NCBI GenBank assembly: GCA_019745325.1
Contig: JAIETK010000004.1
Location: 62,001-126,000 of the forward strand
From: Nitrosomonas sp.
GTDB lineage: Bacteria > Pseudomonadota > Gammaproteobacteria > Burkholderiales > Nitrosomonadaceae
Direction of reading: 5' to 3'
DNA: 64,000 nt
Shown: in pieces, positions 56,438 to 64,000 of the stretch
How positions within the stretch are numbered: position 1 is the first letter of the stretch
Layout: the number at the start of each line of letters is the position of its first letter
Notes under the pieces: generated by a model
The model's database searches: none
Told to the model about the DNA's origin: nothing
The model's input: the letters and a program-made list of their open reading frames with translations, nothing else
Made by a program: the position numbers and the translations under genes

Positions 56438-59278
56438 ATGAATAAACCGTTGCTGGACGATTCCCTGTTATCTGCTGCGAATGCTGCGTTTATCGAAGCG
56501 GTCTATGATGAATATCTGCATAACGCCAACGCCGTAAGTCTTGCGTGGCGGGAGTATTTTGATCGCTTGACGAAGCAGCCGGACGCATCTGCGATTCAGT
56601 CTTCGCAGATGCCTGCAACGAGCGCGCCGGGCGGCGCTGCCGCGAAACCTTCCGGCATTGAAGCGCAAACCGCGTTACCGGAAGTGGTCGTGGCGGATAC
56701 CGATGACCGTAAGCAAGTGGCTGTGTTGCAACTGATCAACATGCATCGGTATCTCGGACTCAATCAAGCAAAACTCGATCCGCTCGGACTCAAACAGCAA
56801 TCGGATATTCCCGAGCTGGATCCTGCGCACTTCGGATTTACCGAAGCGGATATGGACAAAGTATTCAATACCGGTTCGCTGGTCGGCCCTGAGCGAGCTT
56901 CTTTGCGCGAGATCCTGCAAATTTTGCGGGAAACCTATTGCGGTTCGATCGGCGCCGAATATATGTATATTTCTTCGGTCGAACAGAAACGCTGGATTCA
57001 GGCGCGTTTGGAGGGGCAACGTTCCAATCCGGATTTTTCCGCCGACTATAAGCGACATATTCTGGAACGATTGGTTGCGGCGGAAGGGTTGGAAAAATAT
57101 CTGCATACCCGTTACGTCGGACAGAAGCGATTTTCCGGGGAAGGCAATGAAAGTCTGATTCCGCTGCTCGACAGCATTATTCATCGAGCCGGCAAAACCG
57201 GCGTGCAGCAGATTGTCATGGGCATGGCGCACCGCGCCCGGCTTAACGTATTGGTTAATACCTTGGGGAAAATGCCGGAGGATTTGTTCCGGGAATTTGA
57301 AGAAAAACAGCCGCAGCATTTGCCTTCGGGCGATGTCAAATATCATCAGGGATTCTCGTCGGCGATCAAAACCGCCGACGGCATTGTACGTTTGGCGTTG
57401 GCGTTTAATCCTTCGCATCTGGAAATTGTCAACCCGGTCGTTGAAGGCTCGGTGCGCGCGCGGCAGCATTTACTCAACGATAAATTAGGCGACCGGGTGT
57501 TACCGCTGCTGATTCACGGCGATGCCGCTTTCGCCGGTCAAGGCGTGGTAATGGAAACGCTGAATTTATCGCAAACACGTGGCTATGGCACCGGCGGCAC
57601 GGTGCATATCATCATCAATAACCAGATCGGGTTTACTACCTCGGATCCGCGCGACAGCCGTTCGACGTTGTACTGCACCGATGTTGCCAAGATGATCGAA
57701 GCGCCGATTTTTCATGTTAACAGCGATGATCCGGAAGCCGTGGTAATGGTGGCCGAACTGGCGTTTGATTTCCGCATGCGTTTTCACAAGGACGTGGTGA
57801 TTGATCTGGTGTGTTTCCGTAAGCTGGGCCACAATGAACAAGATGAACCGATGGTGACGCAACCGAAGATGTATCAAGTGATCAACCGGCACCCCGGTAC
57901 CCGTCAGTTATACGCCGATAAGCTGATCGCCGGGAAAGTGATTCAACCGCAGGATGCGGATGTGCTGATTCAAGCATATCGCGATGCGATGGATGAAGGC
58001 GTCAATCCGAATAAAGCCGTTTGTTACGACTATAAGTCACCGTACGCGATCAACTGGGAACCGTTTATCCGTCCGTTCAAGTGGAACAAGAAAGTTAAAA
58101 CCGGTGTGTCGCTGCAAATGCTGAAGCAACTTTCCATACGGCTTACGGATATTCCCGAGGGGTTCAAGCTGCACCCCCGGGTGGAAAAGATCATGGCCGA
58201 CCGGCGGTTGATGGGCAAAGGCGAATTACCGCTGGATTGGGGCATGGCCGAGAATCTGGCATACGCCGCCTTGTTGAAAGAAGGATATCCGGTCAGGTTG
58301 TCGGGACAGGATTCGGGGCGCGGGACTTTCTTTCATCGTCACGCGGAACTGCACGATCAAGTGGCAGCGGATCAAAACGAGCGGATTTATGTGCCGTTGC
58401 GTCATCTTTATCCGGAGCAACCGGATTTTGTCGTGATCAATTCGATGCTATCGGAAGAAGCGGTATTGGGTTTTGAATATGGCTATGCCACCACGCAACC
58501 GAATGAACTGATAATTTGGGAAGCCCAATTCGGTGATTTTGCCAACGGCGCGCAAGTGGTGATCGATCAATTCATTGCTTCCGGCGAAGCCAAATGGGGA
58601 CGGTTATGCGGCTTGGTCATGATGCTGCCGCACGGTTACGAAGGGCAAGGTCCGGAGCATTCTTCGGCGCGGCTGGAACGCTATTTGCAGTTGTGCGCCG
58701 ATTACAATATTCAAGTGTGCGTGCCTTCAACCCCGGCGCAAATGTTCCATCTGCTGCGCCGCCAAATGATCCGGCCGATTCGTAAGCCGCTGATTATCAT
58801 GAGCCCGAAAAGTCTGCTGCGGCATAAGGAATCGGTGTCGAGTCTGGATGAATTGGCGCATGGCTATTTTTATCCGGTCATTTCGGAGGTTGACAGTCTG
58901 GATCCGCGCACCATCAAACGGCTCATTGTTTGCAGCGGGAAAATCTATTATGAATTGCTGGCTTACCGCAAGGAGCAGCGCATCGGCGATATGGCGATCA
59001 TTCGCATGGAACAATTGTATCCATTTCCGCACGAGGAGTTTCAGGCGGAAATCGACCGTTTCGTGAATGCCAAGGAAGTGGTCTGGTGCCAGGAAGAGCC
59101 GGGTAACCAAGGCGCTTGGCATCGCATTCAGCATTATTTGTTGCGCCACATGAAGCCGGATCAAGCACTGGCTTATGCATTGCGCGCATCGTCCGCTTCT
59201 CCGGCGGTCGGTTACACGGCGAGACACAAATTTACGCAAAACGAATTGATCGTTGCGGCATTCCGAGAAAAAATTTAG
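56438..59278 (+). CDS. sucA: 2-oxoglutarate dehydrogenase E1
   Basis: 946 aa. The thiamine-diphosphate enzyme decarboxylates 2-oxoglutarate. N-terminal E2-binding motif NAAFIEAVYDEYLHNANAV, then GMAHRARLNVLVNTLGK, HGDAAFAGQGVVMETLNLS, NNQIGFTT and YEGQGPEHSSARLERYLQLC are diagnostic. Starts 30 bp after gltA and ends 12 bp before sucB. Confidence 0.97.
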   Translation: MNKPLLDDSLLSAANAAFIEAVYDEYLHNANAVSLAWREYFDRLTKQPDASAIQSSQMPATSAPGGAAAKPSGIEAQTALPEVVVADTDDRKQVAVLQLINMHRYLGLNQAKLDPLGLKQQSDIPELDPAHFGFTEADMDKVFNTGSLVGPERASLREILQILRETYCGSIGAEYMYISSVEQKRWIQARLEGQRSNPDFSADYKRHILERLVAAEGLEKYLHTRYVGQKRFSGEGNESLIPLLDSIIHRAGKTGVQQIVMGMAHRARLNVLVNTLGKMPEDLFREFEEKQPQHLPSGDVKYHQGFSSAIKTADGIVRLALAFNPSHLEIVNPVVEGSVRARQHLLNDKLGDRVLPLLIHGDAAFAGQGVVMETLNLSQTRGYGTGGTVHIIINNQIGFTTSDPRDSRSTLYCTDVAKMIEAPIFHVNSDDPEAVVMVAELAFDFRMRFHKDVVIDLVCFRKLGHNEQDEPMVTQPKMYQVINRHPGTRQLYADKLIAGKVIQPQDADVLIQAYRDAMDEGVNPNKAVCYDYKSPYAINWEPFIRPFKWNKKVKTGVSLQMLKQLSIRLTDIPEGFKLHPRVEKIMADRRLMGKGELPLDWGMAENLAYAALLKEGYPVRLSGQDSGRGTFFHRHAELHDQVAADQNERIYVPLRHLYPEQPDFVVINSMLSEEAVLGFEYGYATTQPNELIIWEAQFGDFANGAQVVIDQFIASGEAKWGRLCGLVMMLPHGYEGQGPEHSSARLERYLQLCADYNIQVCVPSTPAQMFHLLRRQMIRPIRKPLIIMSPKSLLRHKESVSSLDELAHGYFYPVISEVDSLDPRTIKRLIVCSGKIYYELLAYRKEQRIGDMAIIRMEQLYPFPHEEFQAEIDRFVNAKEVVWCQEEPGNQGAWHRIQHYLLRHMKPDQALAYALRASSASPAVGYTARHKFTQNELIVAAFREKI

Positions 59279-59290
59279 TAAGAGGACGCC

Positions 59291-60532
59291 ATGCTAATTG
59301 AAGTCAAAGTTCCCGCATTATCTGAGTCCGTTGCAGAAGCCACGTTGATCGCCTGGCATAAGAAAGCAGGCGATACCGTGAACCGGTCGGAGAATCTGAT
59401 CGACATCGAAACCGACAAAGTCGTGCTGGAATTGCCCGCGCCCAGCGCCGGTGTTTTGAGTAAAATCCTGAAGCAAGACGGCGCGACGGTTATCAGCGGC
59501 GAAGTCATTGCGATGATTGATACCGAAGCTGTCGTATCGAGTGAGAAGCCGGCGGCGGCCGTTGAAACAGAAGCCGTGATTGCTACCGGCAAAAGCCCTG
59601 AAAAAGCCAGCGCGGAAGCAACCGATGCGGCGATTCCCATGCTGATGCCGGCAGCGCGTAAGCTGGCGGAAGAAAACGATCTGAAAGCAACGGAAACGAC
59701 CGCGATCAAAGGTACCGGTCTCGGCGGCCGGATTACCAAGGAAGATGTGAAGGCCTATGTGGAGAACAGATCCCGCGCGATTGCGCCGCCGGAAAGCAAA
59801 CCTGTTTCCCCTGGGGCGGTTAGTGCCGGAGCGCGCACGGAACGCCGGGTAGCGATGTCACGGCTACGCCAGCGCATCGCGGAACGGCTGGTGCAGTCGC
59901 AATCGACAGCTGCCATCCTGACGACGTTTAACGAAGTCAATATGCAAGCGATCATGGATTTGCGCGCGCGTTACAAAACCGAATTCGAGAAAGAGTATGG
60001 TGTGAAGCTTGGTTTCATGTCATTTTTCGTCAAGGCGGCGGTCGCGGCGCTGAAAAAATATCCGATCGTCAATGCATCGGTCGAAGGTAACGAAATCGTC
60101 TACCACGATTATTACGATATCGGTATTGCGGTCGGCAGTCCGCGCGGGCTGGTAGTGCCTATCATTCGCGACGCTGACAAGCTGTCGATGGCTGAGATTG
60201 AACTGCAGATTGCAGATTTCGCCAAGCGCGCGCAAGACGGTAAACTCGGTATCGACGAACTCAGCGGCGGTACGTTCTCGATCACCAACGGCGGTGTGTT
60301 CGGTTCAATGCTGTCGACCCCGATCATCAATCCACCGCAAAGCGCCATTCTCGGTATCCATGCCACCAAGGAGCGTCCGGTCGTAGAAAATGGCCAGATT
60401 GTGATTCGCCCGATGAATTACCTGGCGCTATCGTACGATCATCGCATCATCGATGGACGCGAAGCGGTATTGTCGCTGGTGGCGATGAAAGAAGCGCTAG
60501 AGTATCCGATGAGTCCGTTGCTGGAGAAGTGA
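59291..60532 (+). CDS. sucB: 2-oxoglutarate dehydrogenase E2 (dihydrolipoyl succinyltransferase)
   Basis: 413 aa. One lipoyl domain with the lipoylated Lys in DIETDKVVLELP, an E1/E3-binding domain (PAARKLAEENDL, GTGLGGRITKEDV) and the catalytic domain ending in YDHRIIDGREAV (catalytic His). AAGAGGACGCC precedes the ATG. No lpd gene follows in this window, so E3 is supplied elsewhere. AACAAG/CTTGTT just after the stop may be a weak terminator. Confidence 0.97.
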   Translation: MLIEVKVPALSESVAEATLIAWHKKAGDTVNRSENLIDIETDKVVLELPAPSAGVLSKILKQDGATVISGEVIAMIDTEAVVSSEKPAAAVETEAVIATGKSPEKASAEATDAAIPMLMPAARKLAEENDLKATETTAIKGTGLGGRITKEDVKAYVENRSRAIAPPESKPVSPGAVSAGARTERRVAMSRLRQRIAERLVQSQSTAAILTTFNEVNMQAIMDLRARYKTEFEKEYGVKLGFMSFFVKAAVAALKKYPIVNASVEGNEIVYHDYYDIGIAVGSPRGLVVPIIRDADKLSMAEIELQIADFAKRAQDGKLGIDELSGGTFSITNGGVFGSMLSTPIINPPQSAILGIHATKERPVVENGQIVIRPMNYLALSYDHRIIDGREAVLSLVAMKEALEYPMSPLLEK

Positions 60533-60752
60533 AAATAAACAAGAATTAATTCCTTGTTTCAGATGGTTATTTTTCAAGGTTAAAGTAATCAGAATTTCTT
60601 TCTTCTCAACTATTGTTGTATTGACTGCGTTTCAGTGAAATCAACTGCGTGAATCCAGATGCTGGATTTATCAAGATACGCCGGTGAGCTCGGCGATTCC
60701 TGCCGCGATAAGCCATGAGAGCGCATTTTGAATCCATGTTCCAAGGATCTTC

Positions 60753-63125
60753 ATGAAGTTATTCCACACATTCAGACTCTTCTATTGTTTCTTCTTTTTG
60801 TTATCCGCCTGTCAAGGCGGCAATAATCCGATAGCCACCCGCCAGCAAGCGCCAGCACCGGTTGCATTGCCTGCCGCGATAGAAAGACCGGTTTCGTATC
60901 ATGACGAGATCCGTCCGATTCTGGAAGCCAAATGTTTGTCGTGCCATAGCTGTTTCGATGCGCCGTGCCAGCTCAAGCTGGAGAGCACGGAAGGATTGTT
61001 GCGCGGCGCTTTCCGCGAATCCATTTATGTCGGCGCGCGGGCCGAGGCTCTGTCGCCGACCCGGCTCGGGATCGATGAGTTGACCGTTTCAGGCTGGCGT
61101 GAACGCGGTTTTCATTCGGTATTGCAATCTCACGATGCGAAGTCCGAACCGTTGATCGCGGAGATGATATCGCTGGCGAAACAATATCCATTCCCGCCGA
61201 ACAGCAAGATACCGGATTCGATTGACCTGAGCATTACCCGGAAAAACCAGTGTGTCACCGGTGAGAAATTTCCCGGTTATGCGCGGGACTATCCCCTCAG
61301 CGGCATGCCGTTTGCTGTTACCGGACTGAGTGATGAGGAATATGCGCTGCTGGCCGGGTGGGTCAGGCAGGGCGCAGTGATTACCGATGAACCGGTGATA
61401 TTGACCGATGGCGAGAAAGAATCGCTGCGGCAATGGGAATCGCTACTCAATCGTGATGATAATCGTAGCAAACTGGTGGCGCGCTGGTTGTATGAGCACT
61501 GGTTTATGGCGACGCTGTATTTTCCGGATCTGGGCGGGGAGTTACGTTTTTTTGAGTTAATCCGGTCAGTAACGGCGCCCGGCAAAGACATTATCCCGAT
61601 CCCCACCGTATTTCCCAACGACGATCCCGAACAGCCGTTTTTCTACCGCATACGCCCGATTAGCGGCAGCATCCTGCACAAGCGGCGGATTCCTTATCCG
61701 CTCAGCCCGGCAAAGCAGCAACGTATCAATGAGCTATTTTTCGCCGGTGAATGGACGATGAGCGATTTACCAGGATACAGCTATGCCGAGCGGGTCAATC
61801 CGTTCGCGACCTTTGCCGCCATCCCGGCGTATGCGCGTTACCGGTTCATGCTGGACGACGCCGAATTCTATGTGCGCAATGTCATTCATGGACCGGTATG
61901 CCGCGGTCAGATCGCCACCGACGTGTTACACGATCGTTTCTGGGTTTTATTCCAGAGTCCGGAGTCCGATCTGTTCACTACGAATGACGCCTATCAACGC
62001 CAGGCCATACCATTGCTGGAGATGCCCGGACAAAACGATGATTTGCTGGCGATGGGCGAGGAATGGCTCTGGTATCTCGGTCATCATAATGATTACCTGG
62101 CGCAACGCCGCAGCCAATATGTTTTGCAATATCCTGAAGGCGCTTCGCTGGATCATCTGTGGGATGGCGATAAGCGGAATCAAGATGCTTTGTTGACCAT
62201 CGTGCGTCACTACGATAGCGCTTCCGTTGCCAGGGGATTGATCGGCGATATACCGCAAACGCTATGGCTCATGGACTATCCGCTGCTTGAACGCACCTAC
62301 TATATACTGGTAGTGAATTACAACGTGTTCGGCAATGTGGCCCATCAGCTCTTGACCCGGCTGTATTTCGATCTGATACGCAATAGCTCGGAACATAATT
62401 TTTTGCGCTTGATGCCCGGCGGCCAACGCACCGACATACTGCACGACTGGTATCAGCAAGCGGGTAAACTGAAATTCGGCATTTTTTATGAAAATATCGA
62501 CGATGTTTCGCCTTCGGCGGAGCGCTTCGCAACTAAAGATCCGAAGCAGGAACTCGCTTTGCGGATTCTTGACCGCTTTCAGCCGGTCAATGCAATGGCC
62601 GATGATCCGATCAATCGCTGCCGGGCGGGCAACTGTGCGCGTCCGGATCAACCGCTCTGGATCCAAAAAGCGGACCATGCATTGTCGGCCATTGCTGCCC
62701 GTCCGGCGTCCGGTTTAACCGGCATCAATCAATTGCCGGAAGTGACCTTCGTGAGAGTCAAACATGATCAGGAGCGGACGGTGTATACCTTGCTGCGGGA
62801 TCGCGCGCATACCAATGTGGCATTTATTCTGGGCGAGGAATTCAGGTATCAGCCTGAAAAAGACCGCCTGACGGTTTACCCCGGTATTGCCGGGAGTTAT
62901 CCGAATTTCATTTTTGATGTGCCGGCTACGGATATCGAAGAATTTGCGCTGTTGATCGGTGCGGCCAATAATGAAGCACGCTTCGAGCATATTGTGAACA
63001 CCTGGGGCGTGCGGCGCACGCATCCGCAGTTCTGGGAAATTCTGCACGACATCACCGCTTGGCAACGAGAGCGCGAACCGCTGACAGCGGGTATTTTTGA
63101 TGTCAATCGTTATGAAAATTTTTAA
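60753..63125 (+). CDS. cti: fatty acid cis/trans isomerase
   Basis: 790 aa. The lipobox-like LLSAC at about 16-20 suggests a lipoprotein signal. The haem c motif CLSCH lies near residue 60 in EIRPILEAKCLSCHSC, as expected for Cti, a periplasmic cytochrome that converts cis to trans unsaturated fatty acids in membrane lipids under stress. Other family stretches are GWVRQGAVI, RIRPISGSILHKRRIPYPLS and HNDYLAQRRSQYV. Monocistronic, with its own upstream region of 220 bp. Confidence 0.92.
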   Translation: MKLFHTFRLFYCFFFLLSACQGGNNPIATRQQAPAPVALPAAIERPVSYHDEIRPILEAKCLSCHSCFDAPCQLKLESTEGLLRGAFRESIYVGARAEALSPTRLGIDELTVSGWRERGFHSVLQSHDAKSEPLIAEMISLAKQYPFPPNSKIPDSIDLSITRKNQCVTGEKFPGYARDYPLSGMPFAVTGLSDEEYALLAGWVRQGAVITDEPVILTDGEKESLRQWESLLNRDDNRSKLVARWLYEHWFMATLYFPDLGGELRFFELIRSVTAPGKDIIPIPTVFPNDDPEQPFFYRIRPISGSILHKRRIPYPLSPAKQQRINELFFAGEWTMSDLPGYSYAERVNPFATFAAIPAYARYRFMLDDAEFYVRNVIHGPVCRGQIATDVLHDRFWVLFQSPESDLFTTNDAYQRQAIPLLEMPGQNDDLLAMGEEWLWYLGHHNDYLAQRRSQYVLQYPEGASLDHLWDGDKRNQDALLTIVRHYDSASVARGLIGDIPQTLWLMDYPLLERTYYILVVNYNVFGNVAHQLLTRLYFDLIRNSSEHNFLRLMPGGQRTDILHDWYQQAGKLKFGIFYENIDDVSPSAERFATKDPKQELALRILDRFQPVNAMADDPINRCRAGNCARPDQPLWIQKADHALSAIAARPASGLTGINQLPEVTFVRVKHDQERTVYTLLRDRAHTNVAFILGEEFRYQPEKDRLTVYPGIAGSYPNFIFDVPATDIEEFALLIGAANNEARFEHIVNTWGVRRTHPQFWEILHDITAWQREREPLTAGIFDVNRYENF

Positions 63126-63336
63126 CAGGATCGGATGGGCACCGGTACCGGCGATTCAATATTCTTGACGCTAATGAGTGCATTCTATATATTCATGTCT
63201 TTGTTCTAAAATAGAAAAATATTTATTTAAGGTGTGGTGCCAACGAGTGGTGCAAGATCGTTGCTCAAAAACACACGGTTAAATTTTTGATGGCTGTTCA
63301 AACAATGATCAATTCTAAACTTCTCACTCAATTATC

Positions 63337-64000
63337 ATGACATTTCAAATCCGCGAACATTGTCCTTCCTGCAACGGCACCACATTCACTGAATTACATC
63401 GAACCGCTTACAATGCGCCGGAGATGTTGTCGTTTCTGACAGCTTACTATTCTGCGGTGCCGCCTGGAAAACATCAGGAAGTGCTGGGTGATGGCGTTTT
63501 TTCCATTGTGGAATGCGCGGGATGCGGACTGATTTTTCAGCATCAGTTGCCATCCGATGACATGCTCGCGGAAGTTTACGGCAATTGGCTGGGCAAGAAC
63601 GATCCATTGGCGCCTTCCAAACCACCGATGCCGTTTGATTACTACACCTATTTTGCGCAGGAAATCATGCAATTGATCGTGTTCTTGCAAAAGCGCCATG
63701 GCCGCCAGCGGCGGCTGCGCTTTCTCGATTACGGCATGGGTTGGGGTAATTGGGCGGTGATGGCGCAAGCTTTCGGTGCCGACGTGTCCGGTGTGGAATT
63801 ATCTCCGACCAAAGCCGCTTTTGCGGAATCGCGCGGGATCAAATTGCTGCCGCCGGATGAGTTGCCGGATAACGGCTTCGACTTTATTAATACCGAACAA
63901 GTGGTCGAGCACTTATCCTTTCCTCATGAAACCGTGATGTCGCTGAAAAATTCCCTGGCGGACGGCGGGATACTGAAAATCAGCGTGCCGGACGGCAGCG
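63337..64000 (+). CDS. class I SAM methyltransferase with N-terminal zinc ribbon (truncated by window end)
   Basis: 221 complete codons are visible and the frame is still open at the right edge. Two CxxC pairs, CPSC at 9-12 and CAGCG near 60-64, suggest a zinc ribbon. The SAM motif I is FLDYGMGWGNWAVMAQAFGADVSGVELS, and NTEQVVEHLSFP fits motif II/III of the methyltransferase_12/UbiE-like group. Such proteins often act on sugars or small metabolites in envelope or secondary-metabolite clusters. Substrate unknown. Confidence 0.75.
   Translation, partial: MTFQIREHCPSCNGTTFTELHRTAYNAPEMLSFLTAYYSAVPPGKHQEVLGDGVFSIVECAGCGLIFQHQLPSDDMLAEVYGNWLGKNDPLAPSKPPMPFDYYTYFAQEIMQLIVFLQKRHGRQRRLRFLDYGMGWGNWAVMAQAFGADVSGVELSPTKAAFAESRGIKLLPPDELPDNGFDFINTEQVVEHLSFPHETVMSLKNSLADGGILKISVPDGS

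Overview
The window looks like chromosomal DNA of a betaproteobacterium, most likely an ammonia oxidiser of the Nitrosomonas group. I infer this from protein style and gene mix: a prostaglandin-synthase-like haem peroxidase, a beta/gamma-type zipA-smc block, a 6S RNA beside zapA, a cis/trans fatty-acid isomerase, and sdhB-sdhE-gltA-sucA-sucB. No rRNA operon, tRNA, CRISPR array or complete insertion sequence was seen.

Layout. 1-4.1 kb: a PsiE-like membrane protein, then a minus-strand operon of an unusual 192-aa protein, a HopA1-like protein and a kinase fused to a helical C-terminal half; this resembles the kinase-plus-HopA1 pair of some peptide-modifying (RiPP) pathways. 4.2-8.6 kb: an M20 amidohydrolase, a haem peroxidase and an LRV-repeat membrane protein, with two 149-bp MITE-like repeats that each start exactly on the stop codon of the upstream gene. 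8.9-14.7 kb: accessory genes, including a VCBS protein with a seven-repeat FG-GAP block nested in a VCBS domain, a phage-type amidase, an esterase, ppa and two small unknowns. 14.8-25.6 kb: TauE/SafE, EVE, a thiol-redox protein, a HAD hydrolase, 6S RNA, zapA-zapB, a CDGSH protein, zipA, smc, queF and mltD. 25.7-36.6 kb: M17 aminopeptidase, thyA-folA, an ornithine decarboxylase preceded by a tiny ORF with a perfect Shine-Dalgarno, a TIGR03790 protein, dcd, apbC, metG and yggS.

36.6-41 kb is a small accessory island. It holds a frameshifted DUF2442 gene, an unknown 165-aa gene, and a Cap4/DUF4297-like nuclease overlapping a HerA-type ATPase. herA is broken by a frameshift that is exactly explained by loss of one copy of a 7-bp repeat. 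A degenerate integron attC-like hairpin follows herA, and a GTTGGGC core-like site precedes the nuclease gene, so the pair may have arrived as a large gene cassette. hflX and about 0.8 kb of decayed sequence follow.

43.2-49.6 kb is a chemotaxis operon (cheZ-like, cheY, cheA, cheR, cheD, cheB) with no cheW or receptor gene; a FliA-like promoter precedes it. 49.7-53.8 kb holds cell-envelope and small membrane or lipoprotein genes. 54.1-60.5 kb is a TCA-cycle operon starting at sdhB (sdhCDA not adjacent). The window ends with cti and a methyltransferase gene cut by the right edge.
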